Shown here in pieces: positions 36,201 through 47,502 of a stretch of 64,000 bases of DNA. Both the position numbers and the translations under genes were made by a program. The notes under the pieces are model-generated. The model was not told the DNA's origin, ran no database searches, and saw only the letters and a program-made list of their open reading frames with translations. Numbering within the stretch: position 1 is the first letter of the stretch; each line of letters starts with the position of its first letter. The DNA comes from Nematostella vectensis. Its lineage: Eukaryota > Cnidaria > Anthozoa > Actiniaria > Edwardsiidae. The DNA is taken from assembly GCF_932526225.1 (NCBI RefSeq), contig NC_064045.1, forward strand, positions 6,432,998 through 6,496,997, written 5' to 3'.

Positions 36201-39200
36201 CTCTTTTTCGTAAAATGTTTACCGTAAAATCATAATAGGCACAAATACAGAGCTTGGGCTACCTGTGCGCTGAACGGTAAAAATCTTTTTGCTTCGATTT
36301 CCATTCATTTGGGCCCAACGGATCATTTTTAGATCATTTTTAGGGCTACAAAAACCAACATTTATTCATACCAATGTCTATTTGGTATGTTGTCGCTTTA
36401 TATTATTGAAGGTTTTCAATCTTTTACATTTTTTTAGTTATGACCATGCGACCATAAACTAATCGATAAGCTAATAGAATGATGATTCGCGCGAAAGCGA
36501 AAGTTGATTTGTTTTCTCGTCTTTTAAATTTATAAAAGCCATATAATTAACTCTTTTTAACCTTGCTTGCTCGGTTACAGTGAGGACAACATTGTTCAAA
36601 GGTGTTAAAGCCGATTCTGATTAGTCAAAGTTGTTCAGCATGGCCCGCTTTCTGTGTCCTCACTGTAATAAGTGTTTTTTTTTAGCGGTCATGGTTACGA
36701 ATGCTGCATTCTGATTGGCTAGTAGAGCGGTCCGGAGATTCCTACATCTTCCAGGTCCGAGAACCGATCCTGGAGATTGTCCCGAAAGCTTGATGCAATT
36801 CGCAAATGTCTTTGCCTTGAAAGCTTAAAACCATTCACAACTAAAATAGTTTAAAATCGTCTAAATCATTGTCTTTACGGAAAATCCGCTTCAAAATCCC
36901 TGTGTGTTGGCAATTTCCCGCCATAATGATTTTTCAACGCGCGTGAAAATTTGCTAAAATTTTATTTGGGATAAGAAGCAGCACAGGCTTACCAACCTCT
37001 CAGTCAATCCCTGTAACTATCTCGAATATTTTCACGATTGATCACCTCCTGTATAATTGTCCTATACTTGTCTCATATCCTAGAATAAAGGTCACAATAA
37101 ACTCTCATTGCTTTGTGATCTTTATTTATTCAAAATAAGCGGTATTTCTAACGTTTGAGCAGTTGAGGGACTCCGCGTTACTTGAAGTACTTCTTTTTAT
37201 AGGTATCTAGCTTATTCTGAATAAATACACATCACAAAGCAATGAGAGTTTATTATGACCTTTATTCTAGGATATAGACTATTATAGGACAATTACAGGA
37301 GGTGATCAATCGTGAAAATATTCGAGCTAGTTACTGGGATTGACTGGAGACTGACTGAGAGGTTGGTAAGCCTGTGTGGAAGCAGCAGCAAATCGTTCCT
37401 GTATACGAAGAAAAGCGAAAAATCATTAAAGGATTTTCCTGCATATCATAAATAAATAAATAAATATCATATCCACAGTAAATAATATTCATATCCACAG
37501 TTAAGAGAAGTATTTTAGTGAATTGCATCTGTCGGTTGAAGATTCAAAGAAAGAACGGAAAAAAAAAACAATTCCAATTCGAGTTGAATACGACGTATCA
37601 TTCGGGACTAAATATGTTTTACAACATTGATAGAGCATGTTTTCGTCATTCAGTGTTCAGAGGATGTCTTCATCATTGGATGTTCTGTATCTTTAAAACT
37701 GATATTACTGGAATGGTCAGAGCGAAGAGGCCGTCGGCCTCGGTCAGTATGGACCTTTAGCAACGGCGACGGCTAGGACAACGAGATCGAAAAAGATGTG
37801 TTTGCGCTTGGCGATCAATTATAATTTAATTGCAATGGAATAAGCAAAGCATTATAAATTAGATATAGATAAAAAGAAACTAAGGACATTGTTTCTACAG
37901 TAGCGAACGTGGTTAGAGGAGTTTACAGTGCAAACGTCCGCGTCCTCAATTGACCGTGAAAGTTGGAGTTTTCACATCGTGGTTTTATGAAAAACGGCTG
38001 AAATGTATCAGACAGAACGCATTTTCACGTGCTGCTATTGAATTCCGAATCAAATCCCATTGTTTTCTGCCGTCGGCGTCCACATTGCCGTCGTCGTTGC
38101 TTAAGGTCCCTAGTATTTTTAAGACCTCGGACCTACCATTCAGCAAATAACCCCTATACACTTATAAAGGATACAAAATATACACTCACCCTTATATAGG
38201 AGACGAAAAATACACTTACACTTATATAGGAGACGAAATATACACTCACACTTATATAGGAGACGAAAGATACACTCACACTTATATAGGAGACGAAAGA
38301 TACATTAACAATTATATAGGAGACGAAAGATACACTAACACTTATATAGGAGACGAAAGATACACTCACACTTATACAGGAGACGAAAGATACACTCACA
38401 CTTATATAGGAGACGAAAGATACACTCACACTTATACAGGAGACGAAAGATACACTCACACTTATACAGGAGACGAAAGATACACTCACACTTATATAGG
38501 AGACGAAAGATACACTCACACTTATACAGGAGACGAAAGATACACTCACACTTATACAGGAGACGAAAGATACACTCACACTTATAAAGGAGACGAAAGA
38601 TACACTCACACTTATATAGGAGACGTAATATACACTCACACTTATATAGGAGACGAAAGATACACTCACACTTATATAGGAGACGAAAGATACACTCACA
38701 CTTATATAGGAGACGAAAGATACACTAACACTTATATAGGAGACGAAAGATACACTCACACTTATATAGGAGACGAAAGATACACTCACACTTATATAGA
38801 AGACGAAAGATACACTCACACTTATACAGGAGACGAAAGATACACTCACACTTATACAGGAGACGAAAGATACACTCACACTTATACAGGAGACGAATCA
38901 CACTTATAGGAGACGAGAAATGCACTCGCACTAATACAGGAGACGAAATAGTAGACAAACCTTCTCGAGAATGTCTTTTGGTGTTGGTCCCTCCGCAAAT
39001 CCGACTGTGGCAAACACCGCGCCAAAGACCCCAAACGCCGCCGAAGCGTACGTTGCAACTTTCGCAAATCTCTTGATCAGTTCCAAGGTCTCCGCCAGCC
39101 CCTCGGCATTCGCTAGAACATGTGACTTGATTTCGAACGCGAAACTCAACGCCAAATCAAATTTCTCAACGACTGGGGACTTGATTGGCTGGATATCGAT

Positions 39201-39347
39201 CTGGTTACCTGATCCATCGTAGCCACTATATTCGCAGTTTCCTTCCCAAGTTATTTCGGGGGTACTTTCTTGAGTTGTGTGAGCTATTTGCAGCAGGAAG
39301 AATGCCGCGAGTAGCAGGGACATCGCTGTTCGCCCATTCCAAGACAT
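33227..39347 (-). CDS. secreted 458-aa protein, candidate cnidarian Cry-like (jellyfish-toxin family) pore former
   Basis: Three minus-strand coding exons, 38961-39347, 35270-35749 and 33227-33736, all phase 0 with GT-AG borders, give 458 residues. Residues 1-24 are a signal peptide (LLLAAFFLLQIAH). Residues 62-95 are an amphipathic helix, 95-118 a hydrophobic Ala/Gly/Phe segment (ASAAFGVFGAVFATVGFA). Exon 2 encodes charged helices. Exon 3 encodes a polar region and a helical C-terminus ending in a Glu-rich tail. The length, signal peptide and single hydrophobic segment near residue 100 match the box-jellyfish CfTX/CrTX family, whose relatives occur in other cnidarians and resemble bacterial Cry toxins. 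This is an inference from architecture; I did not recognise a diagnostic motif. The ATG follows a good splice acceptor (TTATCTTCCAG), so a 5' UTR intron is likely. A minus-strand TATATATA lies at 39471-39478. A 30-bp minisatellite fills the start of intron 1. AATAAA on the minus strand is at 32921-32926. Confidence 0.6.
34000..35269. other. part of intron 2 of the 458-aa secreted-protein gene
   Basis: A minus-strand frame at 34448-34900 and a repeat shared with 17436-17600 (at 35083-35170) lie here. Neither looks like a host exon. A poly(C) run is at 34508-34520. Confidence 0.45.
35985..36024. repeat. 16-bp-arm hairpin in intron 1 of the secreted-protein gene
   Basis: Arms TTTTGTTCATGACACG (35985-36000) and CGTGTCATGAACAAAA (36009-36024) are perfect inverted repeats around an 8-base loop. 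Nearby, AGTATATCGAGGGAGAA occurs twice (about 35774 and 35829). Possibly the residue of a transposon insertion. Confidence 0.75.
36982..37376. mobile_element. 395-bp foldback element with about 145-bp inverted arms
   Basis: Starts CACAGGCTTACCAACCTCTC and ends with its inverse. The arms continue through GACCTTTATTCTAGGATAT and CACAAAGCAATGAGAGTTTA, with a spacer of roughly 65 bp. GAAGCAG is found on both flanks (one directly adjacent, one offset by 2), compatible with a short target duplication. No coding capacity. Confidence 0.8.
38155..38960. repeat. 30-bp minisatellite, about 26 copies, starting at a 5' splice site
   Basis: Period is 30 bp, consensus (plus) GATACACTCACACTTATATA then GGAGACGAAA. 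The array ends exactly at the donor of exon 1 of the 458-aa gene (exon ends at 38961). On the minus strand the first intron bases GTTTGTCTACTATTTCGTCT align with unit text GTGTGAGTGTATCTTTCGTC. Most units thus offer AAGTGTGAGT, a donor-like string. The long minus-strand frame through the array has a 10-residue period and is not a gene. Confidence 0.9.
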
Positions 39348-39479
39348 CTGGAAGATAAATTGTTAGCGAGGCAAGTCACTTTTTTTTTCTGATTGATCTC
39401 ATATCACTGGAGAACAACTTTATGTTATTCTAACGTACTCTATGCACTCTTATGTACTACGAGGGACGGTTATATATAG

Positions 39480-39715
39480 GGTGCGGTTCTATAAAAGAAG
39501 ACTACCCCCGATTTTGATACGTGGTACATATGGTTTCAATCCAAGAACTTAAAGCAAGCGAGCCCCGTACTTAAACAAACGCTATTTGTATCTACTGGGA
39601 ATTATATATAAATATATATAATCTTATAAATAATCTACTTTATTATATCCGTTAGCAGCAGATAAAGCAATACATTTATCAATGATAGTTACTTTTCGTT
39701 AAAATGAAGTAGAAA
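39480..39715. other. AT-rich upstream flank of the 458-aa gene
   Basis: No gene or named element; presumably the distal promoter of the minus-strand secreted-protein gene. Confidence 0.4.
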
Positions 39716-39806
39716 TATTATATCAAGGAATAGAATCAAAAAGCCCAAACTGTCGCGATCTCGTACCAGAACAATTAATACAATACACAAAAACTGGAAA
39801 TCAACT

Positions 39807-39846
39807 CTGCCAAATTTTCGTCTTTAATAAGACTTCTTCAGGGCAG
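39807..39846 (-). ncRNA. hammerhead-like motif in the left terminal repeat
   Basis: On the minus strand: stem I CTGCC, core CTGAAGA, one extra A, stem II GTCTT-ATTA-AAGAC, GAAA, a minimal stem III (AATT) with cleavage triplet UUU, then stem I GGCAG. Every box is present except that one A is inserted between the core and stem II, so activity is uncertain. Confidence 0.6.
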
Positions 39847-39961
39847 ACTGAAGAAGGTGAATCGTTACAAGCTTATTTACATCAGAATAGTGGCGCGAGA
39901 CGCAAAAACATTACAACTGACAAAAACGCGCATTTTCTAGAATAGCGCGCGCCATGGATAA

Positions 39962-41236
39962 AAAGAATTTACACATCTAAATAATGCTTCTTATTATTTA
40001 CAGGTATTAGGTACGGCTATAGGTACTAGAATGGCACCATCATATGCTAATCTTTTTATGGCTAAAGTTGAAAAGGAAATCATAGACTCTTCTCCAGTTA
40101 AGCCTTATTTATGGCGTAGGTATATCGATGACATTTTCATGATCTGGACTGAAGGTGAGGACGCTCTGAGAGAGTTTATGGCTCACATGAACTCCATACA
40201 TAAAACTATAAAATTTACGTTTGAGTGGTCCACTAGTCAGGTAATTTTTTTGGATGTTTCACTTACTCTTAGGGATGGGTTAATATCTACAGATCTGTAT
40301 AGTAAGCCTACTGATAAGCATCAATATCTTTTTCATACGTTCTGTCATCCGTCTGCTTGTAAGAAAGGCATTCCTTTTGGGCAGGCACTACGTATTCGTA
40401 GGATATGTTCGGAAGACTCTTCTTTCGAAAAGAGGGTATTAGAGTTACAAGGTTATTTAGTTGATAGGGGTTATGACAGCAGGTTTGTGGGGAGGGAAGT
40501 TGACCGGGTTAGACGTATTCCTAGGGACGACACATTGAAAGACAGGCGTAAAGGTAAGAATGATCGTGTACCTTTTGTAGTCACTTTTCATCCAGCTTTA
40601 CCTAATTTACCTGGTATTCTTCGTAATTTACAGCCAGTTCTAGAATCTTCTAGTAGATGTAGGGGTGCTATTGGTGGGGTACCTATGGTGGCTTATAGGA
40701 AACCTAGGAGTTTAAAGGATATGTTGGTGCACTCTTCTCTTAAAGAGGATAGTACTCAGGTTAGAGGTTGTGGTAAGTGTGGCGGTAAAAGGTGTAGGGT
40801 GTGTAACTTTCTTAAGACAGGGCGGGAGTTTCGCAGTACAGTTACTAATAAGAAATATGTCATTAATTTTGACTTGGACTGTAACTCAGATTTTGTTGTT
40901 TATCTAATTACTTGCTCTATGTGTAGCAAGCAATACGTAGGGTCTACTATCAATAGTTTTAGGAAGCGTTTTAATAATCATAAAAGTAGGTTAAATAAGC
41001 ACCCTAGTTTACCGGTTAGTGAAAAAGTTAAGGATGACCTTATCTATCAACATTTTCATTGCGACAATCATTTAGGTCTTAATAATGTTATGGTACAACT
41101 TATAGATAAGTGTAACTCTGAGGCTCAGCTTAGGGAAAGGGAAGGCCGGTGGGCTTATCGGCTTAGGTCTATCTACCCGCTGAGTCTTAATAGTGATGAC
41201 TTTTTTTGTAGTAGGAACCCACATAGAGATGTGTAA
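39962..41236 (+). pseudogene. Penelope-like RT (C-terminal half) fused to GIY-YIG endonuclease, 5'-truncated
   Basis: The frame is open from just after TAA (39959-39961) to TAA at 41234-41236. The first ATG is at 40031 and gives 401 residues, but homology begins before it: NNASYYLQVLGTAIGTRMAP, the RT motif B region. RT motif C is RRYIDDIF. A linker follows, then CGKCGGKRCRVC and a GIY-YIG nuclease with VVYLITCSMCSKQYVGSTIN and RKRFNNHKS. The N-terminal RT fingers are missing because the inverted terminal repeat interrupts them, so the copy is dead for autonomous retrotransposition although its remaining frame is intact. Confidence 0.88.
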
Positions 41237-41358
41237 ATTCTTTTTATCCATAGCGCGCGCTATTCTAGAAAATGCGCGTTTTTGTCAGTTGTAATGTTTT
41301 TGCGTCTCGCGCCACTATTCTGATGTAAATAAGCTTGTAACGATTCACCTTCTTCAGT

Positions 41359-41398
41359 CTGCCCTGAAGAAGTCTTATTAAAGACGAAAATTTGGCAG
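41359..41398 (+). ncRNA. hammerhead-like motif in the right terminal repeat
   Basis: Exact inverse partner of 39807-39846, with the same boxes and the same additional A after CTGAAGA. In this position the motif lies downstream of the GIY-YIG frame, as in hammerhead-bearing Penelope-like elements. Confidence 0.6.
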
Positions 41399-41440
41399 AG
41401 TTGATTTCCAGTTTTTGTGTATTATATCAAGGAATAGAAT

Positions 41441-42823
41441 ACACCAACACCTACCTTTCCAGCACCAGATAAGAACTCCGAATGAACTGATTTTGTCGAA
41501 AGCGATGTTTTTCACAAATGTGATCACGATCACGTGATGTCTGATATTCAGTCAAGTGTTTTACGGCGGCTACCATCAAAGTGATTTAGGGGGAGGGGGG
41601 ATGTCAAGGCGGACCATAAAGAATCGGCGGGGGGGGGGGGGGGATGGGGTTGGAACGGAGATTTTAAGGATGTGTGAGCACAAAGGACCTGTCGTCTAGT
41701 GGGGGATTTATTAGGGCAATGGACTTTTTTCCAGAAAGTTCTCTCTATGGCTACGAATTATTGTTAATCTAACGAGACAATAACATCCTGGACCTAACTG
41801 GCACTATACCTCTTACCCCCCCCCCCCCCTTCCTTCCTACCTGTATCCGCCTTTGCAGGTGGTTGTTGGCGGTGTTAGATAAATTTTTTAATGATATTAA
41901 GATGAGTTCAGGGCCATGTACACACGTGGGTCATGAATTCATCCCTGAATAACTAATCTTATTTTTGATATTTACCTCCCACCGGGTTAATGGGATCGGT
42001 TTTATGAAGTACTAAAAGCTGAATACTTGTACATTTAAGGCATTATGCTAAAGTATTATGTGGTCATGTGAAAGCGCTATGCAAACCGTCAAAGAAACAA
42101 AAGGACCTTGAAAAACAGACACGTTACGTTAAATCCCCATCCGTTATTAACGTCCAGGGTTTAGGACACCCGAAAGGTCATCCGTTTGACATTTATTATT
42201 ACTCTACCCGTCATTTCAAAGCGCTTGCCGAACTATCAAGCCATTATCCTTCTTAATAAAATTGAAAAAAACACACGTTACAACAAATGTCAGACTTACG
42301 TTTTTGCAGACATAAGGTTCGTCTTTGATATCTGGATTAAATACCGCATAATTTCTTTCGGTTATTTTAATCTAGTGTATGGGAGGAGGGTCATCACGCA
42401 TGCATAAAGAAATCTATGGTCACAGGTAATTGATTCTTCTTTATCCTTTTGCGCATGCGCGGCCGCATAACATTTTTTACGCCCTGTGCACTCGCCTCTT
42501 GAACAAAGAGACGGAGGAAGAAAGCCACCAGACAACTGCTGGCTTGCATCGGACCTTGTTGTCTGCCTCGGCAGTTGGAGATTATTGCGGACTTTAAGAA
42601 GACCCTGCGCGCAGGGTTGACTGGGTTACCTGAGATCTGCAACTTGTTTGGGCACTGTGTTTGTTGTGACATGTATGACAAAGATTTTACTTCCCATTTT
42701 GGATATGATAAAATATATACATACAGTACATAATCTTGTTTTTTATTGTAAATGCCACATCACAACACTGATTGGGTAATAAGCATCGTCTCTTCGGGTG
42801 TGGGGTGGACTCGGAGGTGTGCT
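41441..42823. other. intergenic interval with homopolymer runs
   Basis: Contains poly(G) at 41626-41643 and poly(C) at 41817-41829. A perfect NRF1-like TGCGCATGCGC lies near 42450-42461, beside a 95-codon minus frame (42394-42681) that I cannot assign. No gene is called. Confidence 0.4.
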
Positions 42824-43330
42824 CCATTTGAGTAGATGGGGCTGATTGTCCTATCTTTTGCAGTGTAAAAATCTTACAAATATTTTCCCCGCAGCAGAGA
42901 TAGCACCGAAATAAAATTCAGGAAAAAATGAGTTTGTGTTTGAAAATTGTTAAATATTTCTTAAACATTTTTTTGGTTAACTGCCCTTAATCACTTAAGT
43001 AAATTTATTTTAACACCGAAAGGGAGCCATATTGTATTAACAATATAATTTAGATTTGATTTATTATTTCATTTGAGTAGATGGGGCTGATTGTCCTGTC
43101 TTTACAGTATAAAAATCCTACAAATACGATCCCCACAGCAGAGTTAGCACCGAAATAAAATTGAGGAAAGCTAAGAATGTGTTTTAAGATTGTTTTTCTT
43201 AAAAATTTCTTTGGACCACCGCCCTCTATGTGCTATCACTTAGGGGTAAATTTATTTTAACATCCAAAGTGAATCTAAGTGAATCATATTGTATTAACAA
43301 TATAATTTTATTGAAATGTATTATTTTATT
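42824..43330. repeat. 246-bp direct duplication
   Basis: CATTTGAGTAGATGGGGCTG begins at 42824 and 43070. The following text, through GCAGAG.TAGCACCGAAATAA and CATATTGTATTAACAATATA, repeats with moderate divergence. Non-coding. Confidence 0.8.
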
Positions 43331-44879
43331 TATGTAAATGCCAAGTAAACTATAGAATATCCAGGATTGATTTAAATTAGAGCATATACATATTTTCAAG
43401 ACCAGCAACAATACAAAGACAACACAATTATCTAGATTTTATTGAAAATTTTCCATAAAAATAAGACATTCAATGAGAAATAAAGGTATTTTAGGGAAAT
43501 AACAAAACTTATCTAAAGGAAGCACCAAAATACCAAAAAAATAAGCGAATCGGGCCTTCAACTGCACAAATAACATGAATCTGAGAGCTGGAATCTTACA
43601 ATTCAAGATGGCAGTCATGACACAGTTTTAAATTATGCAGAAGGTATTCTGGTAGCTAGGCATTGCGATGACGTTAAACGGTAGGCCAGTACTTCGTGTA
43701 AGAAAAATGCTCATGTAAGACCGCAATGAGTAAACTAAAAAAAGAGATACCCAGTGGCGCACGGGCTTCCTGGGCATTGCGCAATAATGCACGTTGTTAG
43801 GAACCATGACGAAAACTAACTGGGCTACCACAGGTATCCCAGTAAAGAGGTGTGGACACGACAGAGTCTGATATATGCACGATAAATATCGACATAGGCA
43901 AACTGTACTGCGGCCCTCGACCCGGAGGGGCCAACTGAGAAGATAGGCCGAAGAAAGCAGACCGAGAAGAAATTCACCAAAAACGCCATAAACGTCTCAG
44001 TCCATGTTTGTTGTTTTGGTTCGCAAAATAGGCTCTTTGGCAACGAGATGTCGCTCGCACCATAGTCATGGACACTGGCCTCAAAATATTGTGGGGGGGG
44101 GGCAAGATACAGAAACAGTTTTAAAGATATTTGGGAGAAGGGGGGGCATGTGCCCCTAGTGCCCTATATGTAGTGTATTAGCACACTTTTCTTAAGTATC
44201 ATATAACAGAGATGACGTTATTGATAATGATTACAGTTAGGATCATAACTAAAATTGGATGCATTTTGTAAATAAAAAAAATATCCAATCACAGCAGAGT
44301 ACCTACCCCTCCCTCTTGGTATTTGTATGCCAAGCTATCACTTGAAACAAAATGGCGGCGCGGAGTGGAGTACGATTATACAACCTAACCGTCTCTTTGA
44401 AGCTGTTTGACACCCCGAAAATAATATGCCACATTCAATATCGAAACCTGCACTTATAGTTCACTAAACGTGAACACAGACCCGGGAAGCACCGTCGACT
44501 CGATGCTTATGCGTTGTAGTAAGCTAAGTACAGCAACTAAAACACTAGTGTAAAAGTTTTACTTGATACAAAATTAAATAGAGAACTTCTAATGTTGCCC
44601 CTCTGTTTTTCCATCATCAAAATCACGAGGTATTTAAGTTATTTTAAACTGTTCTTCAAGGCAGTTACTTCCATACCAGGGGTCTACTATAAAGCCGTAG
44701 ATTATACATAGATTTTACTTAATTTTCTCAATAGTTTCACGTGTGATCAAAATACAACGGCGTACAGTGAATGTATCAAACAATAAAAGTATTTATAAAA
44801 AAAATTAGCGAAAGAGAGAGAGGGGGCTTAAACTTGAACAACCAATCTGGGTTCAAGTTTACTTGTGTGACCACAGTCA
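43331..44879. other. intergenic interval
   Basis: Contains a degenerate CAGGG-family MITE near 44067-44165 and a YY1-like AAAATGGCGGC at 44350 that opens a 35-codon frame (44352-44459). A minus-strand frame around 43628-44043 is open but unrecognised. No gene is called. Confidence 0.4.
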
Positions 44880-46440
44880 TTGTACTCCACTGAACACCAT
44901 TAAGCAGACATACTTTATGAGAAAAATTTGGTGACAGTTAAGTTATATGATGGCTTCAGATGTCTTCAGAAGAAAATCACCCCCATTCCCACCCCTGGAT
45001 CTGTCTCTGTATGGGTGTGTTCATTAGAAATGAGGTATAGACATGAACGCCCTACAGAAAATATAGGACAACAGACAGAATCATTTTCAAACATTAAAAA
45101 TTATAAGCGAGAGAGATAGAGTATTTTGGCCTAAAAGTGTGGTAAAGCAGCAAATGATCATGAATTTGAATGTAATATACTGAGATTGCATTGTTTCTAT
45201 TATTTTGTGCCACTAATTTTCTTTGCGTATTCTAGTGGGGATTTATGTGATCCTGTGCTTTGCACTTGAGCACCAGAAATTAATACTGTAGCCACCATCA
45301 TCTCCAGTAAACCAACCCAACAACCTCTTTCCAAATACTCCAAAGCATTAAGCAGACATACTGTATGAATAAAAAGTTTTCTGACAGTTAACTTATATGA
45401 TGTCTTCAGAAGAAAATCACCCCCATTCCCACCCCTGGATCTGTCTCTGTATGGATGTGTTCATTAGAAATAAGGTATAGACATGAAAGCCCTACAGAAA
45501 ATATAGGACAACAGACAGAATCATTTTCAAACATTGAAAATTATAAGCGAGAGAGAGAGAGAGGGGGGGGGGGGGGCTTAACCTGGGTGTAAGTTTACTT
45601 GTGTGACCACAGTCATTGTAATCCACTGGACACTAAAATCTTTTTTTGCTTCAAAAGCTTATCTTTCTCAGTCCACCCAAAATGTAGTTTTCATAATTTA
45701 ATTTCTTATCATCAGGGCGTTAACTATAGATTTTCAAGTGTAACAGTATTTAGAATAATGAGGGTGGTATTTTTTGGACACAACCTATGTATTCTAGAAT
45801 AAAAAGGAACTTTAAAAAGAAATCCAAGGTGCTAAGCAATGAATAACTGTTTTTAGTTTTTTTTTACTAAATTGTTGGTCAACCCTCCTTGTGTATAACC
45901 AGTGTGTGTAAGTGTATAACCTTACACATCCCTGGTATAACTTACCCTAAAATTTCATTTGTCATGTCAACTAACTAAAATTCATAAATATTGTTAGATT
46001 TTACAAGTCTTATGCACAGTAGAAACAATTCTGCATTATTTTGGCCTAAAAGTGTGGTAAAGCAGCAGAAATGATCATGATTTTGAATGAAATATGCTGA
46101 TATTGCATTGTTTCTATTATTTTGTGCCACCAATTTACTTTGCTTATTCTAGCAGGGAATTATGTGATCCTGTGATTAGCATGTGTGCACCAGAAATTAA
46201 AACTAGCCACTATCATCTCCAGCAACCCCTTTCCAAATACTCCAAAGCATTAAGCAGACATATGAGAAAAATTTGGTGACAGTTAACTTATATGATGTCT
46301 TCAGAAGAAAATCAACCCCATTCCCACCTCTGGATCTGTCTCTGTATGGGTGTGTTCATTAGAAATGAGGTATAGAGACATGAAAGCCCTACAGAAAATA
46401 TAGGAAACAGACAGGATCATTTTCGAACATTCAAAATTTT
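44880..46440. repeat. tandem segmental duplication: module A three times, module B twice
   Basis: Module A (AAGCAGACATAC, TATATGATG.CTTCAGA, CACCCCTGGATCTGTCTCTG, AAGCCCTACAGAAAATATAG) occurs at about 44900-45115, 45350-45560 and 46245-46440. Module B (TTTTGGCCTAAAAGTGTGGT to CTCCAAAGCATTAAGCAGAC) occurs at 45123-45355 and 46036-46260. The copies lie in the same orientation. No coding sequence is recognised. Confidence 0.8.
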
Positions 46441-47208
46441 ATTTTTGATATTAAATCAGCCATCCTATTTTAGCCTGACAATGTTTTGAAAATTAAAAAA
46501 TAATATAACTGAATGATTAATTGTCAATTACACCCACATGGACTCTATTTTTTAACAGAAATTCTGTCCGCTTGACTAAAGGGTGCAACTTAGTTTACAT
46601 GAACATTTTTCATCTTTATAAAAGAATAGATAACAGGGGTTTGATGTATAAGCACTAAACTCCTGATTCCTTTCCATACATAAGTCTTTAAATGTAGGCA
46701 TGTATCTTTATACCAAGCCAAAGAGAATACGGCAGAAATTGCTTTGTTTATTTGGCAGTATCCACTCAAACTTTGCATCATGCACTGGATTTACGTAAAA
46801 TAAGTTGCCATCTAGCATGGTGTAAGATAGGTATACAATGATTTATTGTAGAATACTGCAGAAAATTTCACTTGTCATTTATCTCAAGAGCATACCCCTT
46901 GAAAAAATATCCCATATAAATAAGCTCCTACTCATGTGCTCACTAGGCCAGTCCCTTTCAATTTCATCGATTATTTTTATTCGCAACGGCTACTGTAGCA
47001 CCCCAACCGAAACGAAAAGAAAAGACAAAAAAGGTTTACCACAACTCTGCTTCTTGCTTGTTTTAGTCGGCTACCTTTCTTCTGCTACACTCTCTCAGGT
47101 ACTGGACTTGAGATTCCATGATACAGCATGTAACTTGCGAAAATGTAAACAAAAATTAAAGGCGGGGTACCCATGGGGTACCCACGAGGTATTCGCTTGT
47201 TCAAAGCA

Positions 47209-47502
47209 TCAAAATGATGAAAAACTATTGTAGATTTTGTCGATGTATTTCCTTTTTTGCTGACACCGTCCGGACCTAACGAAAATCCCAACTTTCTCAG
47301 ATCGATCGGGCACGTTGGTGACGTTGGCCGTAAATCTTGAAATAAATATTTTCTCGCCACAATCGCACTGATTCGTTTTAACAACAAGGCGTCCGGGTTC
47401 CTCTAGCATGCAGTAAACGCAATAAATCATAGGTAGGAGTATTATTCGGCCGACAGAAAAACGTTTTCTGCGTGGTTCTCTCGCCGCGGCTATGGCTGCC
47501 AT
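47209..47502 (-). CDS. possible small protein or first exon, function unknown
   Basis: A 97-codon minus-strand frame from ATG at 47502 to TGA at 47209. The start sits in AAAATGGCAGCC, a YY1-like and Kozak-like context usual at TSS-proximal starts. The product begins MAAIAAAREPRRKR and has four cysteines in CVYC and CDC. I do not recognise a family. It might continue through a splice site I cannot place. It is about 800 bp from the SNU13 start and divergent from it. Confidence 0.3.
   Translation of the reverse strand: MAAIAAAREPRRKRFSVGRIILLPMIYCVYCMLEEPGRLVVKTNQCDCGEKIFISRFTANVTNVPDRSEKVGIFVRSGRCQQKRKYIDKIYNSFSSF

Larger units (their letters stand above)
39737..41419 (+). mobile_element. Penelope-like element with inverted terminal repeats and 21-bp target duplication
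   Basis: Flanked by a perfect 21-bp direct repeat (TATTATATCAAGGAATAGAA plus T) at 39716-39736 and 41420-41440. The left 39780-39985 and right 41233-41419 parts are inverted copies of one about 200-bp terminal repeat. The body encodes an RT fragment and a GIY-YIG nuclease. Penelope elements are known for direct or inverted terminal repeats, variable target duplications and 5' truncation, all fitting here. The intact target duplication and unbroken frame suggest a recent insertion. Confidence 0.88.

Noticed and set aside
38154-38879. 241-codon minus frame with a 10-residue repeat
   Set aside because: A 30-bp intronic satellite; it begins at the donor of a well-supported exon.
43628-44043. Open minus-strand region of about 130 codons
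   Set aside because: No domain or motif recognised; possibly a decayed mobile element.
44352-44459. 35-codon frame starting in AAAATGGCGGC
   Set aside because: Good start context but no recognisable continuation, donor or homology.
46838-47233. 131-codon plus frame
   Set aside because: No family features, partly antisense to the 97-codon frame at 47209-47502, and no supporting splice or promoter signals.
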